From Nitrospiraceae bacterium (lineage in GTDB: Bacteria; Nitrospirota; Nitrospiria; Nitrospirales; Nitrospiraceae), in contig JABFSG010000081.1 in the NCBI GenBank assembly GCA_013140715.1, positions 1-64,000 on the forward strand: a stretch of 64,000 bases of DNA, in the 5' to 3' direction. Shown in pieces: positions 1 through 8,883 of this stretch (positions are counted from its first letter, which is position 1; every line of letters starts with the position of its first letter). The position numbers were made by a program, and so were the translations under genes. The notes beneath the pieces are model-generated. The model worked only from the letters and a program-made list of their open reading frames with translations, was not told the origin of the DNA and searched no databases.

Positions 1-19
1 CCCTTACCCCTTACCTGCG

Positions 20-1642
20 TCATCGCGCCACCTCCTGTGTCGGCGCCGCTGCAACGTGCTTTCCGCCTGCCTTCTTTACTAACGTCGCCACTGTGCGGTT
101 CGACTTTGTGAAATACTCCGCTGCCACTCGTTGGATGCTCTCCGGCGTCACGGCCGCAACTTTGTCCCGGGCCTTGACGACATAACGCCAGTCTCCTGCG
201 ACTGTCTGATAGAGGGCCAATTGGGAGGCCAGGCCGCCGTTGGATCGAAGGGCCCGCACCAGATCGGCGTCGATGTTATTCAGCACCTTCTCCAGTTCCT
301 TCGCGGAGACCGGTTCCGTCTTGAGCCGTTCGATTTCGGCATAGATGGCCGTTTCGATTTCTGCCGTCGTATGGGGAGCCAGCGGAGTCGCGCTGAGCAC
401 GAACAGATTCGTAGAGCGGACGCCAGGATAGTTCGAATCCGAGTTCACCGAGGCGGCGAGCTTCTTTTCGCGGACCAGACTCGTATAGAGTCGGGAAGTC
501 AGTCCGTCGCCTAACACTGCGTCGATCACGTCGAAGACATAGTCGTCGGGATGCCCCAACCCTGGCTTGTGAAACCCGATGGTCACCGACGGTTCAGCGT
601 CGAATTCCACCTCCACGCGGCGTTCCCCTCGCTGCGGCGGCTCGACAGTGACGATCGGAGGCTGTGGAGGTCCGGCCGGTATCTTGCCGAACGTCTGCTC
701 GATCAAGGTCATGACGTCTTTTGGATTGATATCGCCCACGATCGCGATCGTCGCATTGCCGGGACCGTAATAGGTTTTGAAGAAGGCTTCAGTGGCGGCC
801 GGTGTCAGCGACAGGATGTCCGACTCCCAGCCGATCGTCGGGATGCCGTACGGGTGCGCGCGGAAGGCAGCCGAGGTGAAGGTCTCGTACAACAGCCCGT
901 TGGGGTTGTCGTCGTTCCGCAACCGGCGTTCTTCCATGACCACTCCGCGTTCTTTGTAAAATTCGCGAAGGACCGGATGCGCCATGCGATCTGCTTCGAG
1001 CGCAGCCCAGAGCGGAAGACGATTTGCCGGGAGGCTGATCATGTAACGGGTCAGGTCTTTGCCGGTTGCGGCATTGAGTCCTACTCCCCCGTGGCGTTGA
1101 TAGAGTAAGGCCATCTCATTGCCTGCTACAAATTGGCCGGCCTGTTCCTGGAGTTCCGTAAATCGTTTCTGTAGCCTCTCGATCGCTGCATGGTCTTCGG
1201 GGCTGGCCGGCTTATCCAGACTCCTCCGCGCGAGCTCTCGTTGCCGCTGCTCCAGTTCGGTCCCCACGCGAAACCATTCTTCGAGGATAGGGCGTTCTTT
1301 TTCGTAGTCCTTGGTTCCGACCGTCCTCGTGCCTTTGAACGCCATATGTTCATAGAGGTGTGCCAGGCCAGTTTGCCCAACTTGCTCGTTTACGCCACCG
1401 ACTCCAAAGGTCATATTGAGGGAGACCACCGGCGTCTGGTGTCGTTCGACCATAAGGACGGTCAATCCATTCGACAGCTTCTGTTCCACCACACGGTCTG
1501 CCAGCCCGAACGATGCCGCATGCGATAGGTTAAGGTTCAGGCTGAGGTCAAGGACGATAAGCAGACTTGCTGCGAGGACATAGAGGCGGTTTGGATTAAA
1601 TAACTCTCTTTTACTCAACCTTAGCCTCAACCTATTTTTCAT
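20..1642 (-). CDS. M16 family zinc peptidase (insulinase/pitrilysin type), secreted
   Basis: Putative periplasmic zinc metallopeptidase of 540 residues. An N-terminal hydrophobic stretch ending in LSHAAS looks like a signal peptide. The inverted zinc motif HLYEH lies near residue 95, with a downstream glutamate in AALEADRM as likely third ligand. The C-terminal half carries the second M16 domain. A charged helical insertion of about 80 residues separates the HxxEH motif from the rest, making it longer than a usual 430-460 residue single-chain M16 protein. The ATG overlaps the stop of the upstream HAD gene by 4 bp (ATGA), so the two are probably co-transcribed. M16 proteins often come in pairs and a partner may lie just outside the window. 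The signal peptide is partly encoded by AACCT-type repeats. Confidence 0.9.
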   Translation of the reverse strand: MKNRLRLRLSKRELFNPNRLYVLAASLLIVLDLSLNLNLSHAASFGLADRVVEQKLSNGLTVLMVERHQTPVVSLNMTFGVGGVNEQVGQTGLAHLYEHMAFKGTRTVGTKDYEKERPILEEWFRVGTELEQRQRELARRSLDKPASPEDHAAIERLQKRFTELQEQAGQFVAGNEMALLYQRHGGVGLNAATGKDLTRYMISLPANRLPLWAALEADRMAHPVLREFYKERGVVMEERRLRNDDNPNGLLYETFTSAAFRAHPYGIPTIGWESDILSLTPAATEAFFKTYYGPGNATIAIVGDINPKDVMTLIEQTFGKIPAGPPQPPIVTVEPPQRGERRVEVEFDAEPSVTIGFHKPGLGHPDDYVFDVIDAVLGDGLTSRLYTSLVREKKLAASVNSDSNYPGVRSTNLFVLSATPLAPHTTAEIETAIYAEIERLKTEPVSAKELEKVLNNIDADLVRALRSNGGLASQLALYQTVAGDWRYVVKARDKVAAVTPESIQRVAAEYFTKSNRTVATLVKKAGGKHVAAAPTQEVAR

Positions 1643-2289
1643 ATGAATAGCTCCATTAATTCTTCCGGTCGTTCGATAAACCAGTCAGGACGACAGACCT
1701 GCATTTTCGCGCGATTTCCCATGCCGTACCCGACTGCACAGACGCGAATCCCGGCGTTATGTCCGCCGTTGATGTCGTTGGTGCTGTCCCCGACGAGCAC
1801 GGTCCGTTCTTTCGGTACGTTCAATTGCTCCATCACATGTAACAACATGCCCGGTTCCGGTTTCAACCCAAACCCGTGATCGCCTCCGACGACGTACTGA
1901 AAATGATGCGCTCCCAGCCCCTGGAGAATCACGTTCGTGTACTCGATCGACTTGTTGGTGGCCACAGCCTTCCGCTTGTCTGCAAAATGAGCCAGCATTT
2001 CTCCAATGCCGGGATAGAACGTGGTGCGATCGAGGCAATGGGTCAAGTACTGGCCCCTGAACACCTTCACGGCGTCGTCGAAGGTGATATGGCTGCTCTC
2101 GCCGACCGATAAGCGCAACAACTGTTTAATTCCATCCCCCACAAAGCCAAAGATTTCTTCGATTGGCCGCTGCGGCAGACCCAGCTCGGCCAACGTCAGG
2201 TTTACCGCTGCGGCAATGTCCCATTTGGACTCGATAAGCGTCCCGTCCAGATCGAAGATCAACAGCTCAACGGAGGTCTTTCCCATCAT
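1639..2289 (-). CDS. gph: HAD-family phosphatase, phosphoglycolate phosphatase-like
   Basis: Haloacid dehalogenase-superfamily phosphatase of 216 residues. The nucleophile motif FDLDGTL lies near the N-terminus, followed by a helical cap, a TNKS motif II/III region, and VLVGDSTNDI as the acidic metal-binding motif. This fits Gph, which removes 2-phosphoglycolate; pyrophosphatase PpaX-like activity is an alternative. I chose the ATG at 2289 because it overlaps the stop codon of the upstream gene (TAATG) and places FDLDGTL about 10 residues in. A longer open frame to 2436 has no HAD homology. It is coupled at both ends to neighbouring genes. Confidence 0.85.
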   Translation of the reverse strand: MMGKTSVELLIFDLDGTLIESKWDIAAAVNLTLAELGLPQRPIEEIFGFVGDGIKQLLRLSVGESSHITFDDAVKVFRGQYLTHCLDRTTFYPGIGEMLAHFADKRKAVATNKSIEYTNVILQGLGAHHFQYVVGGDHGFGLKPEPGMLLHVMEQLNVPKERTVLVGDSTNDINGGHNAGIRVCAVGYGMGNRAKMQVCRPDWFIERPEELMELFI

Positions 2290-2849
2290 TACTTTGCCTT
2301 TCGTAACTCGTCCTGCAACGATCCGAGACGGTCTCGTTTCACCTGGTCTGTTTCCTTCAGCCACGCTTCGCGCACGACATTCACCATCCGCTTCTGTCCC
2401 ACGTGAGGGGGAAACATCGGCTCCACGATCCTCCATCGATTCTTGACGGCTTTCACGCGAAACCGGATCTCTTCTGTCTCGGCCCCCTGGACGAAACCGG
2501 CGGTTTCCATGTACACGGAGCCGAGTACTTGAAAGGTGACAGGAATCACCACCTCCAGGCTATCGATTACTTCCCATTGACGATACTGCTCCGCTACAAC
2601 AAAGTCGCGCGTCACGACGATATGGCCCCAGGTCGGCTCCTCATCCCAAGTCGTATAGGATGCAACCGCCGAGACCGATAGGGCATCGAGCCGAGCTCCC
2701 TTATGATCGAGCGCCAGATATCGTTTCACCACCTCCGCGGGCGAGTGCTGGAGGGATCCGGTTTGTGCGAGCCCCTCTCCTGCTGACAACACTAGGGCCA
2801 GCAGCTGACACAGAATAAGCAGTAGCCGCCCCGCAACGTTGGGTATCAT
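2289..2849 (-). CDS. Secreted protein of unknown function
   Basis: Hypothetical protein of 186 residues. The N-terminus (MIPNVAGRLLLILCQLLALV) is a clear signal peptide, probably cleaved after GLAQ. The mature part is mixed alpha/beta (VVKRYLALDHKGARL, VVIPVTFQVLGSV), resembling NTF2-like or DUF-type periplasmic proteins, but I do not recognise the family. Its stop overlaps the start of the HAD phosphatase gene, so it heads a three-gene run with gph and the M16 peptidase. Confidence 0.7.
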   Translation of the reverse strand: MIPNVAGRLLLILCQLLALVLSAGEGLAQTGSLQHSPAEVVKRYLALDHKGARLDALSVSAVASYTTWDEEPTWGHIVVTRDFVVAEQYRQWEVIDSLEVVIPVTFQVLGSVYMETAGFVQGAETEEIRFRVKAVKNRWRIVEPMFPPHVGQKRMVNVVREAWLKETDQVKRDRLGSLQDELRKAK

Positions 2850-2979
2850 TGCGCGCTCTTTTCTTCCAATCTGTATTCCTCCCGGTTGGAACCGAGCAAG
2901 CCTTCTTGCGCGAGTCCGGCAATGGAGCTCTCAGTCCGCAGACGCTGTGCAGGCATAGGGCTCGCTCAGCCGATTCAGT

Positions 2980-4431
2980 TCACCTGACTTTGTGTAGCTT
3001 CATCAAGTTGGTTTCTCCAGGCTGACCAATCCTGGTCCCCGACAGAATCACGATCCGCTGTCCCGTTGCCGCTAGTCCCTCGGTCTTCAGTCGGTGTTCC
3101 GCTTCGTCGATCCGCTCATCAGTGTGAGCGATCTGCCGCATCGTATGAGGGATTACACCCCAGTACAGCGCCATCCGCTGCCGTATCGCCTCACATGGAG
3201 TCAAAGAGATAATTGACGCGTCGGGTCGCTGTTTCGACAGCAAGCGCGCAGTCGTACCCCGTTCGCTAAATGCCACGATGACGCTCGCCCCGATGGCTGA
3301 GGCTGCCGAAGAGGCCGAATGGCAAATGGCCTCCGGAAATGAGTCTTCACCCTGTGGCGTGTCGAACGAGCGTGTATACCACGATCGTGTCCCTTCTTCT
3401 GCGGCTCGAACGATTCGGTTCATGACACGGACTGTTTCAACCGGATATTGTCCGATCGCCGTTTCTGCGGACAACATGACGGCGTCAGTCCCATCGAGCA
3501 CGGCATTCGCCACATCCGACGCTTCAGCCCTTGTCGGACGAGTGTGCTGCGTCATGGATTCCAACATCTGAGTGGCCGTGATCACAAGGCGGCGGCGGCG
3601 GTTGGCTTCGGCAATAATGCGCTTCTGTAGGAGCGGGACCGTCTCCGGCCCCATCTCCACTCCCAGATCGCCTCGCGCAACCATCACACCGTCCGTCTGA
3701 TCGAGAATCGCGTCCAAGTACTCAACCGCTTCCGGCCGTTCGATCTTCGCAATAATCGGTACGTCGCCGCCCCAGTCGGCCACTAACTTTCTTGCGGCCA
3801 CTATGTCATCGGGACCTCTGACAAATGAGAGGGCTACATAGTCCACTCCCTGCGCGATGCCGAACCGGAGATCGCCCCGATCTTTGTCTGTCAGCGTGGG
3901 GGCGCTGATGCGAGTATCCGGCAGGTTCATGCCCTTGTGCGAGGTAAGTCGTCCCCCGATCACGACTCTGCATTCGACGGCGCCGCCGGTAATCCGATCG
4001 ACGATCAGCTCGATTAATCCATCGTCAATCAGGATGCGGGCGCCTGGCTGGACATCCCGCACCAGGTATTGGTACGTCACCGGGATCTCAAGCATACTTG
4101 ATGGAGCGATAGACTGTGCGCCGAGTTGACCGCCGGACCGGAGCAACGTCGTCACGAACTTCACGGTTTGGCCGGCAACCAGATCGAGTCCGCCCCGATC
4201 GACTTCTCCAACACGGATCCTCGGTCCTTGCAGGTCCTGGATGATCGCCACCGCTACGTGCCGACGATCCGCTGCTTCGCGAATGGCCTTGATCGCACAG
4301 GCATGTGATTCGTGGGTCCCATGAGAAAAGTTGAGTCGCGCCGCGTCCATGCCGCTCTCAATTAATTGATCCAGCAAGGCAGGCGAACCGCTGGCGGGGC
4401 CAATGGTGCACACGATTTTGGCTTTACGCAT
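2980..4431 (-). CDS. pyk: Pyruvate kinase
   Basis: Converts phosphoenolpyruvate and ADP to pyruvate and ATP, the last step of glycolysis, in the cytoplasm. MRKAKIVCTIGPAS is the standard N-terminus, so I place the start at the ATG at 4431 and not at an in-frame GTG at 4446. LNFSHG, the active-site MVARGDLGVE, the substrate-lysine segment IIAKIERPEA and the TQMLESM signature are all present, followed by the C-terminal allosteric domain (FSERGTTARLLSKQRP). About 483 residues is normal for the family. The phosphofructokinase-like fusion gene lies upstream in the same direction, so two glycolysis-related genes sit together. Confidence 0.96.
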   Translation of the reverse strand: MRKAKIVCTIGPASGSPALLDQLIESGMDAARLNFSHGTHESHACAIKAIREAADRRHVAVAIIQDLQGPRIRVGEVDRGGLDLVAGQTVKFVTTLLRSGGQLGAQSIAPSSMLEIPVTYQYLVRDVQPGARILIDDGLIELIVDRITGGAVECRVVIGGRLTSHKGMNLPDTRISAPTLTDKDRGDLRFGIAQGVDYVALSFVRGPDDIVAARKLVADWGGDVPIIAKIERPEAVEYLDAILDQTDGVMVARGDLGVEMGPETVPLLQKRIIAEANRRRRLVITATQMLESMTQHTRPTRAEASDVANAVLDGTDAVMLSAETAIGQYPVETVRVMNRIVRAAEEGTRSWYTRSFDTPQGEDSFPEAICHSASSAASAIGASVIVAFSERGTTARLLSKQRPDASIISLTPCEAIRQRMALYWGVIPHTMRQIAHTDERIDEAEHRLKTEGLAATGQRIVILSGTRIGQPGETNLMKLHKVR

Positions 4432-4728
4432 AGATAAGACTGTCACTGGTCATTGGTCAGTCGGATGCGCACCGCGTGAGACAGACAAGATGGGCTGGAT
4501 ATGAGATTCTGACTCATCCCGCATTTCGCGCGCATCCCGATTTTCCCGCTCTTCTCACGATGATGTTTGAGGAGGCCATTCTAGCAAACGACCTCCAGGC
4601 CCACAACGTAACCGCCGTTTCAGACGCAAGCCGCTCGATAAATCCACGATTGAGTCTGTCTGTAACCATGAGTAGAAATAGAATCAGGCACAGCCTTCAC
4701 GGTGAGACATCATGCTCCACTCACTCCG

Positions 4729-7053
4729 CTATGGCAGTTCGCTTCCGTGCATTCGGGCGAAGATCTCCCAGTCGAACTGCTTCGGTGCTACAGCGTGGAG
4801 TGGGATCACCTCAATGGCGCCTGGTCCGCGATAGGCCAACATGCATCCGACCACCCGCTCCGGCTCTTTGACGAGACGGCGAATTGCCTCATAGGCCAGG
4901 TCTTGTCCGATGGTCTTGTCCTCGGGGGTCGGGGGCGCTCCCCGTAACGTGTGGCCGAGGATCGTGGCTTTAGTCGAGGGGGCGAGGCAATATTCACCGG
5001 GGCGTGCCTGAAACTGTGGCCACGTGGCGAGTGTGCCGGCGACATACTCGACAAGCCCACGCACGCCGCCATCCGGGTGATGGCGATGGGGCGTCTGTTC
5101 CGCCACCACGAACAGATGGCTTTTGTTGGGGACGCCCAAGGTGCGCTTGAGCGTGCCCAGAATGAAGTCGTCGATATACGAATCGGGGTCTGGGTGCTCG
5201 TTGACCAAGAGGCCTTCAGCTCTGGCCTGATATGCACAGGCAAGGGCAAGATGGCCGGACCCCGCTCCCATAATCTCGACGAAAAAAACGCTGCCCATGG
5301 CGGAACTGGTAGCTTTCAGCGACTCGATGGATTGATTCGCCAGAGACAGAGCCGAATGAAAACCCAGAGAGGTTGTCCCCGCGAGATTATTGTCGATCGT
5401 GCCTGGAATTCCCACTGCCTGGACCCCAAATCCTTCGTAGAGCGCCCGCGCGCCTCGAAGGCTCCCGTCTCCGCCAATGACCACTAAGGCTCCATCTTCC
5501 ATATAGGGCCTGAGATGCCGCATGGTGGCCTGCTGCACCTGCTCGTCCTTGAAATCTTCGAAGCGACTGCTACCGATTGGACTGCTCGCATGGCTGCCCA
5601 TGCCGCGGGTATCGTCCTCGGTTACCGCTTCGATCCAGTTGTTGGCCAGACCTAAGAACCCGTGACGAACGAAGTAGACTTCCAGGCCGAACCGGTGTCC
5701 TGTCACGCGCAGTTCTTTCAACGCGGCGCCGGCGCCGGCGAAATCGCCACCCGAGACCAATGCCACGATCCGCTTGATCTGTCGAGGTTTGAGCGTGATC
5801 CGGTCCCTTCGCTCGCGCTCGACCTTCACCCAGGTCTCCCGCGCCGCTCGTTCTCGCGCTGACAGACCCACAGCGGTGGAATAGCCGGATAAGAGTCCCT
5901 GTTCGTAGGCCAGCAGTACGACGTTGTCCTGTCCCTCCTTATATTCGCCGAACTCGGTGAAGGCTTCGCGAAAAGGACGAGGATCGAGATAAATGATGAG
6001 CGCCCGCAACGTGGAGCTGTGGCTGTATACACACAGGGCCTTCCCCTGGTGGGACTGCCCCAATCGGCGGAAGCCATCGACGATGTCTACATAGACATCG
6101 AAGAATGAATGCCCGCCCGGATAGCTGTAGAAGGGATGTTTGATCAGGCGCTTGGCCGTCTGTACGTCCACGCCGAACGCCTTTGCGGCCTCCTCGGCTT
6201 CCACCTTCTTCTCCAGGCCTGTAACCCATCCGAAATCCTGGGAGTCCAAGGCGGAGTCGCAGGTGGGTGGGAGTGCCTCAGCAGGGTGCTCCTGCGCCTG
6301 CATCAGCGCCGCCGTCACCCGCTCATACAGTTGCCGCGTATTGGGGCTTTGGCTCACCAGATGGACGAAGGTGCGCGGATCGAGGTAATTGTGAATATGC
6401 AGGAAGTCCAATTGTTGCCCGACCACACCCAGCATCCGCGCCAGGGCTGCACCGACTGCCTCAGCTTTGGGGACACCCCGCTCAGGATCCAGTACGTTCG
6501 CGAGGCGCCGCCCGACTCGATAGGTGCTGCTTTCCATGCGTGAGATACCATGACGCATCGTGAACAGAAGCGTGCGGCCGGTTAAATCGCGCGGTAAGAG
6601 CCAAAACCGATCCTCGCCCAAGTCCAGCACGATGCGATCCTCGACCAACTGCGGTGTCAGTTGCGCGCGCGGCACGATCGCTACCGGTCGGCGATGCGTC
6701 GGCTTCTGCACTGACCCGATTGGCATGCGGAAGAGCGGGGCCAACTCGCCTGCTGCGAGAAGAGCATTCCAAGCGGCAAAGAACACCAGTTCGTCGCCCT
6801 GGCAACCCTCTTCGATCAGCGTGCGACGGGTAGTCCGATACTCTTCTGCCTCGGGAAAGCCCCCTTGCGCACGCTGCACAAATACCCTGACTTTCTCCAT
6901 GGCGTCGCGGGTTCGCTGTGGCCGGTCGACTGCGGAGGTCGGAATGGGTGGGAACGTAACCCCCTCACCGGCGGTGCGACGCGCCAGCATCTCTCCATAG
7001 GCTAAGAGCCTTTCGACTGTCACAAACTCAAGTCGGTCTATTGCGGATTCCAA
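4729..7053 (-). CDS. Fused histidine phosphatase / 6-phosphofructokinase-like protein
   Basis: A 774-residue two-domain protein. Residues about 160-390 carry a phosphoglycerate-mutase-like histidine phosphatase (RHG at 167-169, second catalytic His in YSHSS at 345). Residues about 428-760 carry a PfkA-type phosphofructokinase (SGGD at 434-437, ATP-type GGDGS at 527-531, PGTIDNN at 550-556, LGHTLRG). Aligned by eye to E. coli PfkA, D103, G104, T125, D127, R72, E222, H249 and R252 are kept, but D129 is Asn556, R162 is Ser588, R171 is Ala597 and R243 is Lys. Catalysis or substrate choice may differ. The start is TTG with a good Shine-Dalgarno (GAGGT, 7 nt upstream). Domain order is opposite to the eukaryotic PFKFB enzymes, and the kinase fold is PFK-1 type. 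Confidence 0.85.
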   Translation of the reverse strand: MESAIDRLEFVTVERLLAYGEMLARRTAGEGVTFPPIPTSAVDRPQRTRDAMEKVRVFVQRAQGGFPEAEEYRTTRRTLIEEGCQGDELVFFAAWNALLAAGELAPLFRMPIGSVQKPTHRRPVAIVPRAQLTPQLVEDRIVLDLGEDRFWLLPRDLTGRTLLFTMRHGISRMESSTYRVGRRLANVLDPERGVPKAEAVGAALARMLGVVGQQLDFLHIHNYLDPRTFVHLVSQSPNTRQLYERVTAALMQAQEHPAEALPPTCDSALDSQDFGWVTGLEKKVEAEEAAKAFGVDVQTAKRLIKHPFYSYPGGHSFFDVYVDIVDGFRRLGQSHQGKALCVYSHSSTLRALIIYLDPRPFREAFTEFGEYKEGQDNVVLLAYEQGLLSGYSTAVGLSARERAARETWVKVERERRDRITLKPRQIKRIVALVSGGDFAGAGAALKELRVTGHRFGLEVYFVRHGFLGLANNWIEAVTEDDTRGMGSHASSPIGSSRFEDFKDEQVQQATMRHLRPYMEDGALVVIGGDGSLRGARALYEGFGVQAVGIPGTIDNNLAGTTSLGFHSALSLANQSIESLKATSSAMGSVFFVEIMGAGSGHLALACAYQARAEGLLVNEHPDPDSYIDDFILGTLKRTLGVPNKSHLFVVAEQTPHRHHPDGGVRGLVEYVAGTLATWPQFQARPGEYCLAPSTKATILGHTLRGAPPTPEDKTIGQDLAYEAIRRLVKEPERVVGCMLAYRGPGAIEVIPLHAVAPKQFDWEIFARMHGSELP

Positions 7054-7306
7054 TTTGTACCTCGTTGATTCGCCTTAACGTAAGCGACCATTGCGCCTGC
7101 CCGATCTTTCCACCCTGAGGCTGGGAGATATGGGATAGGAGGGCAGCCTCAGCGAGATGAATAGGCTGGATGCTACGCTGGCGAATAAGCGATAGCAACA
7201 ATCCCTTGACTCGAGCGCCCGCTCCCTCATGCCCGTTGATCCATCGAGATTGTGCGTGCTAGGGTTCGTACTGTGTTGCCTCGCCTTGTGAGACGAATCC
7301 GAATCT

Positions 7307-7768
7307 ATGGATCGAAGGTGGAAGATTTATGGAGTACTCGTCGTCCTGGGTGGATTCTTGTTCGGCTGTCTCACAGGTTTCCTCAACGCCGGCGCGTTGT
7401 CTGAACCGACCGCACTCTTTGCCTCTGCTCCATCCGCTCAGTCCACAGGGCCAGTTCTTCACGATGCCACGCCGCCTCTTGATCGACTGCATCGAGTCGC
7501 GAAGGACCCCCTACAAAAAGCCAAAGACCTGCTGGAAGCGATTCAGAAACGTGAGGGCAAAGCCCTCCTTGGATATATCGGTGGCAGGGCATTTCAGAAT
7601 CGTGAGAGACGGCTCCCTCGCGGCAACTATCGAGAGTACGATGTGAACCCTAAAATACGCGGCCGTTCGCGTGATGCGGAGCGGATCGTCATCGAGCAAG
7701 ACAGCGGCAGGGCCTATTATACCGGCGACCATTATCGAACCTTCATACCATTGAATGAGATACCATGA
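7307..7768 (+). CDS. Barnase-like guanyl-specific ribonuclease, probable lipoprotein
   Basis: Small exported RNase of the barnase/N1-T1 family, 153 residues. The N-terminus has a hydrophobic segment followed by a plausible lipobox (LFGC, Cys21), then a linker rich in Ala/Ser/Pro. The C-terminal domain has the complete barnase catalytic set: Glu110 in YREYD (barnase E73), Arg122 and Arg126 in RDAERIVI (R83, R87) and His142 in GDHYRTF (H102). The stop overlaps the start of a barstar-family gene by 4 bp (ATGA), the expected inhibitor. It could act as a secreted nuclease or as an interbacterial toxin. Family assignment is firm; the role is inferred. Confidence 0.88.
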   Translation: MDRRWKIYGVLVVLGGFLFGCLTGFLNAGALSEPTALFASAPSAQSTGPVLHDATPPLDRLHRVAKDPLQKAKDLLEAIQKREGKALLGYIGGRAFQNRERRLPRGNYREYDVNPKIRGRSRDAERIVIEQDSGRAYYTGDHYRTFIPLNEIP

Positions 7769-8319
7769 CCCCGAAACGCTTGCCGACGTTGCCCGCCTAC
7801 CTCCAATCGACAAAGGCTCCCTGGACATCATTACTGATGGTCACAGCCGGGAAGCCTGTCGAATCGTTGGTGCGCCTACCGGCTGGGTTCTCGTTGAAGG
7901 TCATTAAGGGCCGTCGCTGTAAGACGCCGGCAAGTCTGTTTGTAGAGTTTGCGCAGGCCTTGGAGTTTCCCGACTACTTTGGCCACAACTGGGATGCCAT
8001 GGAAGAATGTTTGGCCGATTTGGAATGGCTGCCGGCCAAGGGGTATGTCTTATTGATCACCGATGCAGGAGATGTATTGTCTGACAATGAAGAAGAGTAT
8101 GAAACCTTTCTTGAGATCTTGGGCGATGCGGGAGAGGCCTGGGGAAGTGGACAGGCAGGAATGGGCGCGCGAGGAGCCACACCTTTTCACGCGTTGTTCA
8201 CTGTATCGGAGCAGGAAAAAGCCAAGCGGACTCATTGGGGGATGAATGAAGTCGATGCGGGACCGACTCGGGAGGCGAATGAGCGGCAACGGTTTCCCAA
8301 ACGTAGAGCGTCTCGTTGA
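7765..8319 (+). CDS. Barstar-family ribonuclease inhibitor
   Basis: Cytoplasmic protein of 184 residues that should bind and block the barnase-like RNase encoded directly upstream. The core motif YFGHNWDAMEECL corresponds to the barstar YYGENLDALWDCL segment: Asp77 matches the key Asp35, while Asp39 is replaced by Glu81. An acidic patch (DNEEEYETF) matches the region around barstar Glu76. Both ends extend beyond the roughly 90-residue barstar fold; the last 45 residues are basic and of unknown role. Translation is coupled to the nuclease gene by the ATGA overlap, as expected for toxin and immunity genes. Confidence 0.88.
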   Translation: MTPKRLPTLPAYLQSTKAPWTSLLMVTAGKPVESLVRLPAGFSLKVIKGRRCKTPASLFVEFAQALEFPDYFGHNWDAMEECLADLEWLPAKGYVLLITDAGDVLSDNEEEYETFLEILGDAGEAWGSGQAGMGARGATPFHALFTVSEQEKAKRTHWGMNEVDAGPTREANERQRFPKRRASR

Positions 8320-8439
8320 TATCGACCTGCTCATTTAGCTAGGGCAGGGAGTCTTGCCGAAGCAAGAGGCTTCCTTTGTCAGCGATGGCCGAGCGGGCCG
8401 TCGGAGTTTCTCAATATCCCGTCATGAAAGGAGTCAGCC

Positions 8440-8850
8440 ATGGGACTTATGGATCAATTGGGACAAGCAGCCGGTGGGATGATGGGTGGGCAGACAGCAC
8501 AGAATCCTCTGCTGCAAGCGGTGATAGGTTTGCTCGGTCAGAATAGTAGCGTAGGGGGATTGGCTGGTCTTGTCCAGGGATTCCAGAAGAATGGACTAGG
8601 CGACGTTGTCAATTCCTGGGTAGGCACTGGCACGAATCTGCCCATCACGCCGGATCAGATCAAACAGGGTCTCGGAAGCGATTTTTTGAGCCAATTGGCG
8701 GGTAAGGCCGGCGTCACGCCCGATGCCGCAAGCGCTCAGTTGTCCAGCTTGTTACCGGGCGTGGTCGATAAATTGACGCCGAGCGGCAAGATTGACGCAG
8801 GCGGGATCGACCAGCTGCTGAATATGTTTCAGGGAAAAATGGGAGCATAA
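8440..8850 (+). CDS. YidB-like protein (DUF937)
   Basis: Small protein of 136 residues rich in Gly, Gln and Leu. It has the YidB/DUF937 layout: an N-terminal low-complexity GGMMGGQ segment, a central helix (LAGLVQGFQKNGLGDVVNSWVGTG) and a C-terminal part with LPGVVDKLTPSGKI. The motif NSWVGTGxNxPITPDQI is typical of the family. The function is not established. A strong ribosome binding site (AAAGGAG) precedes the ATG. It stands alone between the barstar gene and a convergent small gene. Confidence 0.85.
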   Translation: MGLMDQLGQAAGGMMGGQTAQNPLLQAVIGLLGQNSSVGGLAGLVQGFQKNGLGDVVNSWVGTGTNLPITPDQIKQGLGSDFLSQLAGKAGVTPDAASAQLSSLLPGVVDKLTPSGKIDAGGIDQLLNMFQGKMGA

Positions 8851-8883
8851 CTCTCTAGGGACCGATAAGGAGATATGTCTGTT

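Noticed and set aside
421-450. GTTCGAATCC motif suggesting a tRNA
   Set aside because: It lies within the M16 peptidase gene and no cloverleaf can be drawn around it.
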